NCBI GenBank assembly: GCA_026874595.1
Contig: CM049313.1
Location: 66,346,159-66,410,158, forward strand
Direction of reading: 5' to 3'
Source of the DNA: Sipunculus nudus
Taxonomy: Eukaryota; Annelida; Sipuncula; Golfingiida; Sipunculidae
Length of the DNA stretch: 64,000 nt
Part shown: positions 11,656-25,700 of the stretch, piece after piece
Layout of the letters: every line of letters begins with the position of its first letter
Position numbering within the stretch: position 1 is the stretch's first letter
Position numbers and translations under genes: made by a program
The notes under the pieces: generated by a model
Told to the model about the DNA's origin: nothing
The model's input: the letters and a program-made list of their open reading frames with translations, nothing else
Databases searched by the model: none

Positions 11656-11820
11656 GGTTTAATTATATATATTTTTGGGAATGGGGGGGGGGGGTGTCAG
11701 TATTAACTTTCTATGAGAAATGATGCCAGTTCCATCGATTTGCATGGAACACTCAGTCTACATACTGAGCTAGATCGAGAAAGCATATTCATGGAACTTA
11801 AAATTATTTCTCAGTTGAGT

Positions 11821-11823
<3 letters not shown>

Positions 11824-11857
<34 letters not shown>
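11824..11857. repeat. (AT)n microsatellite
   Basis: Uninterrupted AT dinucleotides over 34 bases. Confidence 0.95.
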
Positions 11858-11858
<1 letters not shown>

Positions 11859-12409
11859 CCTATAGGTCAATGATTGACTTTTGTGTAATTAAAGAGGCAA
11901 TGGAATTAAATATAGTGCAATTACTTTCAGTGAGAATGGTAGGAAATATACTTGTATGCTTAATAATAAAATTGATAACCCTACAGTGAGGTCTGCACTG
12001 GAGTATAATAAATTTGCGTATTGTGTATCCTTTGCCTCTCAGTATATTTGGTTCATGCCTCATACCAAACACCGCTATGGTTTTGAGTAAAATTAATAAC
12101 ACGTTAACGTAATCTGAAGTTTCATTATGCTTTGAAAAAGCTGTATTACGGTATAACTATTATCAATTTGGCACGCATGATTCTGTAAATTCAATATTAT
12201 ATAAATTTGGTCATCATGTTTCTGAATGGTGCATGCAGCATGTGACTAAAAATGGGAAAATGGTACAACAATGCAACACTGAAATGCATATTTTATGTTT
12301 TATTTCTTCAAAAGCTTCTGCGCCCTCGTGCTCGCTAAGCATGCAACCCCCCCCCCCCCTCCACCCCCCCCCCCTTTACTTTTAAAATGCCCAAAAGCCT
12401 ATATATATG

Positions 12410-12463
<54 letters not shown>

Positions 12464-13070
12464 CAATATATATAGTTAGTTTGACTTCATTATATCGGGA
12501 AAAGTTTCTACAACTTCCAGCTACGTGTTGTACCCCGTACTACAAACTACATAACATGCATGCTGAACCCAAACACAGTGTAACTGTGCAGCTCTATCTG
12601 TATGCCAATCATGAAACAGACACTAATATATAAAGGCACACAGCCAAAGACTCAATCATAAGAGAAAGAAAGAAAGAAAGAAAGACACAGGGAAGTTAAA
12701 AAACTCTCGCAAACGGCCTACTCTACCACAACAAAGAAATGTATAACCTATGCAACACTATATTTATTATATATAAAAGAACAGAGCACATTGAATTTTA
12801 AAAACATGAACTGAACACCACATGTAAACACAACAGTAAGCAACTGCCATCAAGTAATCTTAAAAAAAAATCCCCACCCTACAAAAAACAACCACCTGGA
12901 CCCCAAAAACAACCTCGATCAGCGAACTCAGTTAACCCATGCATGCTTAACCCAACCTATTTCGACTAACTATATACACATTTTTTATCATTTCAGAGTG
13001 TAACTGCGAAGTGAGCACAGTTTAAAGCTGTCCTCGTGAATGAGTACTTTCGTACTATATTATGAAGTCA

Positions 13071-13101
<31 letters not shown>

Positions 13102-13123
13102 CATATATATATCTATTATAAAA

Positions 13124-13172
<49 letters not shown>

Positions 13173-13979
13173 CTCCCCTGCATGTGCAGAGCGTTCACTG
13201 TGATTTATTGAACTTCTATATTACATTGCTTATATATATATATCACTAAAATGTTTTAACAAATGGAAGAAATAGCATGTGCAAAGGGTTAGATTATTTT
13301 CAATAAAACCTTAAATATACATGTCTGGAAAATGACAGAATCAACATATGAATATTTATGGATTTCACAGTTTTCAATGCGATTCCTCGATCTATACATG
13401 GGAGAAATAAACACAAAAGAGTGGATAAGGTTATCGGAAAGATTGAATGAAATCCGTGATTTAAGTACCACACTGTTTTATTGCATGCTGTTTTATCTAC
13501 AAAATAAGTTATAATATAATATCAATATATGATACGGCTTTAACAACGAAGCACACGCCAGGAAAGTTCACATTAACCAATAATATATGATTTCGATCTG
13601 TTACATTATTTTCCTATATGGGTTGGTTAAAGCAATGATCAGATAAAACAAATTATGAATATAAATTCAATCATTCGATCGAAAATAACAAACAGATTAA
13701 CAAATTTAATCAATATATATATACGCCTTTGGGCATGTCTTGGTGTAATGACGTTATTATGGAGATAACGATGTCTGCCTGGTCTTTTTGTAAATTTAAT
13801 ATCTGGATCAGCAGCAGAGAACGTATTCATGTCACGTTGTTCAATCATCCATGTATGAATCAGCTTGGTATATTGTTCAGGAAAACATATACAGTATATG
13901 AGGGCACTGGAAGAAATATTGTGTTGAAACCTTTCCAGGGAACATACTGCAGTACCGTAGCCTCCGGGAGGTTATGAGT

Positions 13980-14059
<80 letters not shown>

Positions 14060-14560
14060 CAAGTCACCCCCCCCCCCCCCACCCTGGAAGATAAATTAAC
14101 GCCACTGATTTAAACAAAAGAAATTCCACACCGTGGGATGGGGATATTCTCTCATCCTCTACTCTCGGGGATACGCTCCCTCGTTATGCTTCGCTCTGAC
14201 AAAGCATTTACTGCTCCTCCCTCCTGATTTTGCTCAGGCTACGGCCCTGAACATAATATACTATGAAATGCAGACAACTGTTTATCAATAAATTCATGGT
14301 ACACCATCGCAGGTTTCAAGCTCTATGTCTTACTCAAAGGATACAGAATTACAGAGGTCACCATGCACGAGTGTTATATTAGGCCTTAATGTAATTGTTT
14401 GCCGTCGCATCTGCTACTCGTATAATGAAATCTGTCATATAGTATTCTAAATGGGATTAAATTCATACGTTCTTACTATTTAACAGATCACGATTGTCCA
14501 TTGGTTGACCGTCTTGTTACTGTTAAATTGTTACTAACAACAAAGGCTCTGGATGAGAGA
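11858..14560. other. Microsatellite-rich intergenic block
   Basis: It contains (AT)n at 12412-12459, a C-rich stretch near 12347-12374, (GAAA)n near 12662-12685, (AT)n near 13087-13112, (ATT)n at 13126-13169, (AT)n-(GT)n at 13983-14059 and a C14 run at 14067-14080. Open frames here are mostly repeat translations. No gene was recognised. Confidence 0.8.
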
Positions 14561-14569
14561 ACCAGTGAT

Positions 14570-15510
14570 GTAGGACCAGTCCGGACTTGGTCGAGTCCAT
14601 CATTTTATAGAGACTCCATGCAGGGTCCTGGATTCGACCTATAATTTATTAATAGTAATGGACACCATCCAAAAATAGTTGCAGGTGGCGCCTGCATTTT
14701 GGTTTATGTTTAAGAGCTATGTTAGATCTATACACAATCACAATTTCAGGCCGATAAGTCAGACAGGACCTAAGATTTAAGCATGAATGTCTGCAGCGAA
14801 AACGTAATTTTAGGCCTAGATGACGCCACCTGTCTTATTAACGAGCAACCTATATCCATGAGGTCATGCATATATGTGAAAAATTTTCGGCGAATAAGTC
14901 CAACCACTGCAGATATGGTGATTTTAACCCTAGGCAGATGATCAGATGGATGCTGTGCAAAAATGGTTCTAGATGGCACTACCAGGTTAATAAATGTGTA
15001 TATGATGGGAGGCTATCAAAGAGCTATATACTCATGCATGCAACATTTCAGCCCGATTGCTCATTTTACCAGTCAGAAGCGGATCTAGGGAAGGGTCCAG
15101 GGGATCCAGACGTCCTTTTTTTCAGCCGTAGCATCTTTTTTTAAGGGTTTCTGGCCTTTCTTTTGCGGTCTGGAACCCCCTTTTAAGGACCTGGGGACCT
15201 TTTTTTTTTGGTTTTGTCATAAGTCTTCCTGGGTTGAACCCTTTCTTTTCCTAAATCCCGGATCCGCCTCTGCCAGTCCCAAGATTTCTGGGTTTATGTA
15301 TGAAAACAGACGCACAGATGGAAGCTCTGCAGAGAGGAAAGGTCAATCCAATATAAGGGCGCAACAGTTCACATGTTACCCGGGCACAGCTCTGAGTTCC
15401 ATAAAATTCCGTCCATAGGTTTCGTCGGAGTTCTCCGGAAACTTATGCAGCGGCGGCGCCCGGCTGAAAACATAATATCCGCAAAACTCGGTTTTGGCGG
15501 ATAAAATTAT
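14570..15510. repeat. Satellite-bearing element D, copy 1
   Basis: It shares unit sequence with 17.94-18.70 kb: gatgctgtgcaaaaatggt, gtggcgcc, caatttcaggc-type motifs. The right end forms an 11-bp hairpin (atccgcaaaac / gttttggcggat, 15476-15502). A MITE is inserted at 15074-15272. The left limit is uncertain. Confidence 0.6.
15074..15272 (-). mobile_element. 199-bp MITE, CAGNNGCGGATC family copy 1
   Basis: Imperfect terminal inverted repeats (cagaagcggatctagg against cagaggcggatccggg) are bounded by the 5-bp direct repeat ccagt at 15069-15073 and 15273-15277. The interior, read on the minus strand, matches a second copy at 60572-60750 (ttaggaaaag, aacccagga, cttatgacaaaa). It lies inside element D. 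Confidence 0.8.
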
Positions 15511-15871
15511 ATGACTATAAGTCAAGTGCGTGTGTTTCCTGTAAGCCCATTGGTTATCTGCATTGGACAAGAACATGTGGACATTAAAAAGGGGCATCTT
15601 TCTGCTAAGCAGCTTCCAACGGGCTGGTTTTTTTTTTGTCTAGATGGCTGCACTTGTAGGACTGCATCATTTACATGGACAAATATTCAAAAGGGACTAC
15701 ATCTACAAGACAGCTGCCTGTGTCCACAACAATATTTAGTAATAATTATTATTTTGGAAACACGACTGTGCAGTGAAATATTGTTGAAAACTATAATAGA
15801 TTGAGGTCCAGATGCTGGGGTGATAGGATATTGTTATGAAGTGGTTACTTTAAATACTGGTAAGTAACCTA

Positions 15872-17047
15872 AACCTTAAAATTGGTTTAAATCATATATG
15901 TCTGATCGGACCCAAAGAATTAAAGTAAATGGAACTCTGTCTGATATATTTGAACTTAAGTGTGGGGTTCCCCAGGGATCCTGCTGTGGGCCTGTATTGT
16001 TTTCTGTGTACTGTCGGCAGTTAATGGAAATAGTGAAAGGCCATCTTCCTCAGGTACATGGATATGCTGATGATCATCAGCTCTACCTGAGTTTCCGTCC
16101 TGGAAAAGAAGAAATTGCTGTACTGGCTATGGAAAACTGTGTTAGAGCTGTACGTCACTGGATGCAACAGAATAAACTGAAAATTAACGACGGAAAAACT
16201 GATGTTTTAGTGATAGGCACCAGACAGCAATTGGCTAAAGTTAATTTAGATTCTATTAGGATCGGAGAGGATATAGTCAAATGTTCAGTGATGGCACGAA
16301 ATTAAGGTTTTTGGCTGGATTTAAATATGTGTATGAACAAGTAAATTAATGCCACATGTAGCAATGCTTTTCATAGTCTTTATAATATCAAGCAGATCAG
16401 GAAGCAGAACAGATGATTCGGCGAAGACATTGATACATGCGGTTGAGACTAGTCTATTGGATTATTGTAATGCTTTGTACATTAATTTACCTAAATGTAA
16501 ATTAAAGAAATTGCAACGAGTCCAAAACACTGCAGCTCGGTTGATTTGTAAAGTATCTAAATTTGATCAAATTTCACCTGTGCTTAAGATGCTGCACTGG
16601 TTACCAGTCAAATACAGATGTGAATATAAAATATTATTTTTACATTCAAAGCTTTGCATGGTTTAGCCCCGATTTACATCAGTGAGATACTTATGCTGTG
16701 TGATCATGCTCGATATTTGCGTTCAAACAATGCCATCACTTTGAGAGTACCACGAACAAAAACGAAAACAGTTGGTTGTAGATCATTTCGATACGCAGCT
16801 CCTATATTGTGGAACAACCTACCAGTGCATCTGAGACTCGTGGATAATTATGAACGTTTTAAGTCCGATCTGAAGACATTCTATTTTAAAACTATTCCTT
16901 AATTTAGATATATATAAATGCTTTGCTATGTTTTACTGGTCATATATCATGTGCATATGTTTTTAATATCATAGTCTATTGTAAAACCAGCGCAGTAGAG
17001 ATCTTTTTATGATGATTAGCGCTATATACAAATAAACTATCTATCTA
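15872..17047 (+). pseudogene. 5'-truncated CR1/L2-like LINE reverse transcriptase
   Basis: Frames at 15898-16305, 16349-16666 and 16654-16902 make one broken ORF2 end. Reading starts at WFKSYMSDRTQRIKVNG and continues through GVPQGSCCGPVLF and the catalytic YADD (16063-16074). The C-terminal part reads LDYCNALYINLP, LQRVQNTAARLI, LHWLPVKYR, and then FRYAAPILWNNLP. The untranslated end, with a tatctatcta-type tail near 17040, is typical of CR1/L2 elements. Frameshifts and the missing endonuclease make it dead. Orientation is plus, opposite to the host genes. Confidence 0.9.
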
Positions 17048-17939
17048 AAATGCACTATAAATGGACTCAAAGGATTCCGTCAAGATATCTCGGTACAGTT
17101 TCTGTGTTCTGGTTTAGGGATTTACAGCAAGGAATACTGAATGCTCACTGTACAATGCTTTGTAAGTTAGATAAACAGTTATTTAGCTCCATGTGGAGTC
17201 AGACATGGGATTTTCAAGGTAATTTCGGAACAATCAAACCAGATAAAACATTTTAAAGTACTCTTTCCAATAAGGTTAAGCTTTTATAAACAAAATGCAG
17301 AAATATGGACATGTTTGTCTTATATGTCATGTGACAGCTCTGTATCAAACTCTTGTATCGTGCATGCCCACGTAGACTGGGCGGTTCTCTCAGCCAAGGA
17401 GACTGGCCCGGTACTCCTGCTGTTGAATAAAGACTTCTAGCATCAAACTGGTCTTGTAACATTGTCTGCAACGCGCATCAGTACCTGCTTGTGTAAAGGA
17501 TGGATGTTCTCCAATCCACCTTCATGTCAATATTTCAGATTTTTTTCCAGAGGAAAATATAGGATATAAAGGAGACAATAAGAGCCCTGCTAGATCTACG
17601 CCCTTAACTACATTTAATAATAATTTACTTTCACCACTGGAGTATTTAAAAGTCCTATGCTCAAACTGTTTTGACTGTTTATTTATAAACAAAAATGTGG
17701 TAAATATATCAGACCCCCCCCCCGGGGCAATTACAGGATTTAGGAAATGGGGGGGGGGGGGGGGGCCCAACCCAGGACTTATCAAAAACCGGTCCCAAGG
17801 GGAAAATCCCCCACCCCCACTTCCCCCGCACGAAAAAAAAAAACTAGAATACGAGCGGCTACGTGTATCCGCCAAAATCAGAGTAGGACGGGTGAAGTGA
17901 GGCATGGATTAAATGGCCAGGGGAAATAGAGTTAGATGT
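17048..17939. other. Intergenic, low-complexity G/C tracts, no gene seen
   Basis: It contains C9 near 17716 and G16 at 17750-17765, followed by C-rich sequence. The open frames across it are translations of these runs. Confidence 0.6.
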
Positions 17940-18700
17940 GTTACCTATTAGCATGGATGTCTGCCACATAAACATGATTGTAGGTGACGCCACCTGTTAT
18001 TTGAACGAGAAACTATCCAAGATGTATACACATGCAAAATTTCAGGTGGAAAAGTCAAACCACGCCGAGAGAGGAGTGATTTTATCCCACAGCAGACAAA
18101 CAGTTGGACGCTGTGCTAAAATGTTTGCAGGTGGCGCCACCAGTTTCTCGTATAATAAAGAGCTATGTGAGATCTAAATACATGCAAATTTTCAGAAAGA
18201 TACGTCAAACCAGTCCGGAGATATTAGCATGGAGGTCTTCAGCCTGAACGTGAATGAAGGTGGTGCCACCTGTCAAAAAATCAAGAAATCTATCCAGGAT
18301 GTGTATGCATGCCGATTTTCGGGTGATTTAGTCAAACCCATGCAGAGATATCAGCGAACAGATGGACGCTGTGCAAAAATGGTTGCAGGTGGCACCAACA
18401 TTTTTTGTGTATATTATAAAGCTATCCAAGGGCTACATTTGTACAAAATTTTTTTCTGGATTAGTCAAACAAGTCCGAAGATATGCGGGTTAATGAGTCA
18501 AAACAGACGCACAGATGGACACACTGGAGACAGGAAAGGGCAGAGGTCAATGCCGAATGGTCAGGCACCAGTTTACATGTGACCCAATAATTGGTGTAAG
18601 TTTTGGGAAAATCGGTCCAGTAGTCTCAGACGAGTTCTCCAGAAAAGAATACGGCGGCAGCAGAACCCTGTCGAAAAACAGTATCCGCTAAACTTTGTTA
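17940..18700. repeat. Satellite-bearing element D, copy 2
   Basis: About four diverged units of 120-185 bp carry the palindrome ggtggcgccacc (18130-18141) or close variants, gacgctgtgcaaaaatg and an attttcagg-type motif. It ends in cagtatccgctaaac, like copy 1. Confidence 0.65.
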
Positions 18701-19642
18701 ATTCAAATTAATTTACTTGTCAAAAATATTCAGACCTTACCAAACATGGACTATTACAAAATAAACTGAATTGTACTACATCACAGAGCACATTTCAATC
18801 TGACCCATACAAGTAGTGCAGTTTTTACCTTCTGTTTTTCAAAAGGAGATGGTATGCTCTAGTTGTTTAGAAAGTGTGTTTAGAAGGGGGGAGGCAGAAA
18901 TCTAGCATAATCTAGAAAACATTACAATTTTTTCTAGTGAACATACTTGTGTTTCCCTCATTCCAACTAATTCATATCTCCACACATATAAAGAGATTGC
19001 AACTTGCTCAGTAACTTTTATTTCAACACAGCGTGTTACAATAACAACATGGGGGGACAGATGGATGTTCATATACAAATATTTAACATTTGGTTTTCTT
19101 AAAACAGTATCTGTGTGCAATCTGATTTCCTTTATCTGTCCATATATATACATGTATAATATGCAGTCAGCTGAAATGTCTAACACAGCCTAGAGGTGAT
19201 TTTCTGTTCTGATAACGCTGTTCAGACTGTCCTGGACACTAGAAGGTATGGAAGGAATATTGGCTGGAAAATATCCTATTTATTTTCTTGACACTAAGTA
19301 AATGTCATATGTTTGCTCAATAGTAACATTGCAACTTATCTATCACAAGCAGAACTGGAATATGGCTGCCATCTACTTGTGTTTTGTCAGCATTTCATGC
19401 AATGCCGACAAGTTCTGGTGTAGAATACAAAATAAATCTGCCTGCTCTTTATACCTGTATATATAATATCCACATGATAAACTAACAGTTCTTCTAGGTG
19501 TAAGTAAAGGAAAGACCAAAGTGTACCATATAAAATTGTCTGCCTGCACTTTTGGCAAGTCTTTTTAATATGCACAACTACAGGATGACACAGGACTGTT
19601 CTGCAGGACACGGCTGCTCTCAGACTGTACCAGCCTTCCTGT
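18701..19642. other. Downstream flank and 3' UTR of RSL24D1
   Basis: AT-rich, no open frame of interest. The RSL24D1 3' UTR must begin at 19642 and run leftward. AATAAA on the minus strand at about 19279-19284 is a second candidate polyadenylation signal. Confidence 0.5.
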
Positions 19643-19716
19643 TTATGCCTCGAGCATCTCTTCGTCGGACTCTTGGATAACCTGGACAAGCTTCTCCTCC
19701 AGCTTTGCTTTCTGGG
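19643..19716 (-). CDS. RSL24D1: RSL24D1 exon 5 with stop
   Basis: 74 bases, acceptor tttacag. It encodes [24 protein letters not shown] and TAA. A possible ATTAAA polyadenylation signal lies on the minus strand about 75 bases downstream (near 19563-19570), but this cannot be confirmed by eye. Confidence 0.93.
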
Positions 19717-22700
19717 CTGTAAACATGAAACAAATATACTTAATAAGTTGTTTGAACTAGGTTTTACATAATTATAGGACCATATTGACAAATATTTCTA
19801 TTACATATGCATTTTTTGCTCACTTATTCAAACCTTTCAAAGTATTGAATAAAAAAAAAGAAGATTCTACATCTCTGACTGTGCATTAAATTGAATGTAT
19901 GAAATTAGGGAATGAAGTTATACTACAGCAGAAATTTCCTTCTGGGGTTTGTAGAACTCCTGGAATAGCTGGGATGAATTTCAACATGCAAGTCTAAGTG
20001 GCACAAATGTTTTAGGAGTGTGCTACACATCTAGAGCATGATGCAAAAACAGGAAAGATAGCTCTTAAAACTGGATGTTCTTAAAATTGAATGTTTCTTT
20101 TCTTCAATTTTCTTTTTGTCGGAGTTCAACACCTCCATTTTTTTATAATGCAGAATTCCTTTCCTGTTTGGGACTATGTGTGGCAGGGGTTACAGGCAAT
20201 ATCGGTGTACCATTCCTGCCGGTCTTGGTAGCCTGTCATTCCTACTGCTGGGTCATAACACCAAGGGACCCCAGAAAGGTGCACTTGTTTGTGAGTGAAA
20301 CACCACTGTTATGCAGTCTCCGTATTAAGCCTGCAGAGCACTTGACTTAACAATGACTGTAAAAAATCTCACCACAATCTCCAGTTCAAAATTGAAACTT
20401 TGTCATTCCCATTATACTGACCTCCTGGTGCCCTGATAAGGTGGATGTTCTTCTCCACTTCCTTGATGTCTTCCTGCTTGCGAAGTTCTTTGCCCTTTTT
20501 CAATCTACAGCATAACAAATGGATTAAAAATATGTAATTTAAATATTAAACAATTAAGGTGAAATCAAATTTATTTGAGATCTTATCATTTTAAACTAGT
20601 GGCCTATGGGCCATGACGCTCAGCTGAATTCAAGGAATGTTGAACAATGAGCAAAATTACAGCAAGAATGAAAAAAATCATAAACTTTGTGAAAGATCCT
20701 TAGAAATGGATTTCAGTGGGCTTTTGGACAGATGATCATTTCATTTGAAGGTCTCTAAATAGAAAAAATGTGAAAAAAAATGAAAAAAATGCAGGTAATG
20801 CAACCAGTCTGCAGTAACTGATAAAACACTCCATGATCAATATGCATGCAAAGCAGCAAGGCAATCAATGCATTAGTTATTCTTATACTGGAGCTTTTGT
20901 ATCACATTTTTAATTATTCAGGGGGGGACATACGAGCCCAATAACTCGGAGGATAAGGTTAACAGAGACACTAATTTCAATTTTCCATGAAGACTTTTCA
21001 CAAACCTCCTTAGATGTCAAGTATCAAGATTCTATGTCAAGAGGTTATGATTTGTGCCTTGTTAACAGATGACAGCTTCTTTAAAGGTCTCAAAAATAAA
21101 GAAAAATTCATAAAAATTGGAAAAAAATTAATGTGGCCTCACCATTCTGCAAGAACTTATGGAACCCTTCATGATCAATATTCATGCAAAGAATCATGGT
21201 GATCAATGCATTAGTTATTCAGATACTGGAGCTTTTGTATCAACTTTTTAATTAATCTGAAGGGTACTTACAAGCCCCATAGCTCATAGGATATGGGTAA
21301 AAGAGACGTTATTTTAAGTTTCCAAAGGGACTTTTCATGGACTTCCTTTGATGTCAAGTAAGAAGATTCCAGGTCCAGTGGTTACGATTTTAGCCCTGTT
21401 AACAGATGACAGCTTCTTTGAAGGTCTCAAAAATAAATAAAAATTTGTAGAATTTAAAAAAACTAGATGTGTCGGAACGACACGAATGCCCCCGCCTGGG
21501 GCAAATTAGAAACATTTGTTAAATTTTGTAAATTTTTTAAATTCAGGAGGTGTTGTATGGTCAAAAGTAGGTCAACAAGGGCAAAATGCAAACTCGATCG
21601 GTAAAGGGTCATTATCAAGCAACACACCAAAAATCAGGCCAGTATATGCAGGCATTGTGAAAAAAAGTCCATATATGTGCATTTATCATGAAAATTTCTG
21701 TCTTTCATGAAATTTTCTATGTTCAGGATCTGTCATATGGTGAAAAATAGGTTAACTGGGACGAAACGCGAACTCGATCTGTAAGTGGTCATTATGCGGC
21801 CACAGACCAAACATTAGGCCAGTATCTGTAAGCATTGCATTGCAAAACTAGAATATTAGCATAAGTTGATAATCATTTATAAATTTAAATTGGAGAGGTA
21901 TATACCATGTTTCATAACTTCCAAATGCTTCCTGAGAAATAAGCTCCTAAGTTTTTTTCTATACTAAGCTCTGTAACCTTGAAAAGTAGGTCAAGATCAC
22001 CCATCTTTGGACTTGACCAAGATTTTGTAAATATAATGCAATATTTAGCACTGAAGAAATGAAGTTCCTGTGTTGAATACCTTTAGAGATATCCTGCACA
22101 AAAGGCCAAAATTGAAAAAATCCGATAAAATTTCATTAAAAAATCAGAAATTGCAGGTGGCGCCACCAAAATTGTGCAGCACATACAGACCATCAGTCCC
22201 AATGACAATAGTAAGTTTTGTGAAAATCTACACAATGGTTCCTGAGATATTAACATTTGAGTGTTTTTCTATAATCAGCTCTAAAATGTAGAAAAATGGG
22301 TCAAGGTCACCCGTCTTCGAACTTGACCGAGATTTTATCAATATACATCTTGACTGATGAAATAAAATTCCAACGGTGAATCCTTTTAGAGATATCCCGC
22401 TCACAAGGTAAAAGTTAACAGACGCGGAACGGATGGACGGACAAACACCGGACAGACAGATGGACGACGGACAGCTTGGGTGACGACAATAGCCCATCAG
22501 CCTATGAGCTGAGGGCTAAAAACGGCTGTACATATGTATTTGTCATGAAAATTTCTATTTTTCATGAATTTTCTAAGTTTAGGAGCCGTAAAACGGTCAA
22601 AAGTAGGTCAACCAGGAAGAAACACAAACTCAATCTGTAACTGGTCATTATCTGCCCACACACCAAAAATCAGGCCAATATCTGCAGGCACTGCGAAAAA

Positions 22701-25700
22701 AAGTCCGTACATGTGTATTTGTCATGAAAATTTCTATTTTTCTTGAAATTTTCTAAGTTTAGGAGCTGTAAAACGGTCAAAAGTAGGTCAACCGGGACTA
22801 AACGTGAACTCCATCTGTAACTGGTCTATATCTGCCCACACTTAAAAAATCAGGGCAATATCTGCAGGCATTGCAAAAAAAAGTCCGTACATGTGTATAA
22901 TTGTCATGAAAATTTCTATTTGTCATGAATTTTTCTATGTTTAGGAGCCGTAAAATGGTCAAAAGTAGGTCAACCAGGACGAAACACGAACTCAATCTGT
23001 AACTGGTCATTATCTGCCCACACACCAAAAATCAGGCCAATATCTGCAGGCACTGTGAAAAAAAAAACGTACATGTGTATTTGTCATGAAAATTTCTATT
23101 TTTCATGAAATTTTCTAAGTTTTGGAGCTGTAAAACGGTCAAAAGTAGGTCAACCAGGACGAAACGCGAACTCGATCTGTAACTGGTCATTACCTGCCCA
23201 CACACAAAAAATCAGGCCAATATCTGCAGGCATTGCGAAAAAAAGTCTGTACAACTGTTTGATTTCGGAATGACGGACATGGGTAAAACTATATGCCCCG
23301 GCCACTTTGTGGCGGAGGCATAAAAATATAGGAGGCGCTACCAGTTTACAGGAACTGATGGAACACTCCATGATCAATATTCATGCAAAGAATGATAGTG
23401 ATCAATGCATTAGTTATTCAGATACTTGAGCTTTTGTATCATATTTTAAATTAATCTGAGGTGTATTTACCAGCCCCATAGCTCGGAGGATATGGGTAAC
23501 AGAAACCTAATTCCGGGTTTCCACAGAGACTTTTCATGGACTTCTCTTGATGTCAAGTAAGAAGATTCCAGGTCCAGTGGTTACGATTTGTGCCCTATTA
23601 ACAGGTGACAGCTACTCTGAAGCACTCATAGAGAAAAAAATTCTTAAAAATTGGAAAAAAAAAAACCACAGGCGGCACCACCAGTTTGCAAGAACTGATG
23701 GAACATCCCATGATCAATGTTCATGCAGAGAATCATGATGATCAATGCAGTAGTAATTCAGCTACTTGACCTTTTGTATCAATTTTTTTATTATTCTGGG
23801 GGGTACTATAGCTCAGAGACCCATAGCTTGGAGAATATGGGTAACAGAGACCTAATTTCAGGTTTAAGGAGATTTTTCATGGACCTCCCAGGATGTCAAG
23901 TTGGAAGATTCCAGGTCCAGTGGTCAGTCAGCTGAGCTAAAAAAAAAATCATGAGGAACCAACTTATCCACAGAACATACACCACCACAAACAACTTTTG
24001 CCACAAAAGTCCATCATGAACTGTTATCCACCTGATTTTACGGACTGATGCACTGCAAATTTAAATGTGTTATGGTTTATTTTGATTGGAGATTACAAAA
24101 AGGTTCCACTTCAAATATCAAATTTTTATTTGTTTAAACTTTCAAAGAACATTCTACACTGCCCATATGAAACTAGTTCTGCAATTTATTAATTATATAG
24201 ATTCTTTTTCATTTTATTAATTTCACATCACTATAAATTAGAATATGCAGTTGAAGTATTTCCTTGATAATAACCAAGTTTGTGCTAGAATGCATATTAT
24301 ATTATATTATATCATGTATCATATTATCTATGCAAATGAAAATCATATTTTCAGAATATATTCTAAAGGTGTATCCGGATTAAACAACTTCTTGAAGTTT
24401 CTTTGCTCCTCCTAAATATCTGAATAATGTCAGTATCAAAGATTGACCTACCTGTTAATTATATGCTGGTTCTGTCGCTTAACCTTGATTTCTTCTATTC
24501 TCTTCATGGCTTTCACTGAAAGAAGTAAATACATATACATCTGTTATATAATTTCTTTTAATATATTGAAAACATGTTATCATGATCAGCATATCTGCTA
24601 ACTTAAAGCTAAACATATTTATTATTCAAGATTTTTCATCTATCTAAATGCAGAAATGAAACAGAATATGGATGTGTACCAAATTTATTTTTAGATTGCA
24701 GGTTTTATAAAAAGACAAAATTTTCAACGTGAACACATGAAAACATGTCAGTTGATTTGGAAATGAAATGTATGCATAGTCATCCACAAACACTGTACCA
24801 AACACCTTTAATGTTATCTTCAAACTTCTACATTTAGGTAAACTCAAAAGTTTGTCAATGTTATATGCTGATATACTAATAAAAATCTGGAATGACACAA
24901 CACTATAATACTTAACAATATATCATAATATACTTTGAATATACTATAACTGATTATTTTACACTCACAAATTATGATGGAAAGCTTTGTAGCATTTAAA
25001 AATAAATTAGACAAGTGAATTCACAAATCCTTAATGAATATTGAAACAATTCAAGCAATCTTAAAAATCAGTATTAAAATGTATTGAAAGCAAAAATGTT
25101 CCCAAACAATTCAATTCTTGTATTAAACTGACAACCTCAACATGAAAGTACACTTCCCATGCAGTGGAGATTATACAATGTTTTCGCAGCAGATCTCCCT
25201 GGCTAAAATCACTGCTTTGCATAACAAGGTTCTGTGGGTCTGGCCACCAGGGTTGGCACTGAGCAAAGAATTGTAATCAGGCCAGTGAGAACATAGTATT
25301 GTGCATCCAGCTTAATTTTAAACATGTGTGATCAGCTCTTGTTGATCTGATTACATGGAGACACCAGCCATTGTTGTCAGACCCTTGGCACTGTGCTAGA
25401 ACTGGTGTACCCAGACCAATGAGAGTGGGTGTCACATATTTAAATTTAGAGCTGGACGCACAATATGATACCATGCTCTCATTGGTTGGATTACAATTCT
25501 TTGCTCTGTTCTAACCTTGGTGGTCAGGCCCAGAAAATCTTCCTATACAAAGCAAGTTATAGCCACAGAGGTCTGCTATGACTGCAGTGTATAACGGCTG
25601 CATGAGGAACAAAATGTGTCACCCACTCCTGACTTTGCCAATATCTTACCTGTCTTATGCCACAATTCTCTGTCATATTTAACAGGAACATTTCTCCTCT

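Noticed and set aside
14041-14060. GT run after the AT run as a possible telomeric or regulatory repeat
   Set aside because: It is an ordinary compound microsatellite. The telomere motif TTAGGG is absent.
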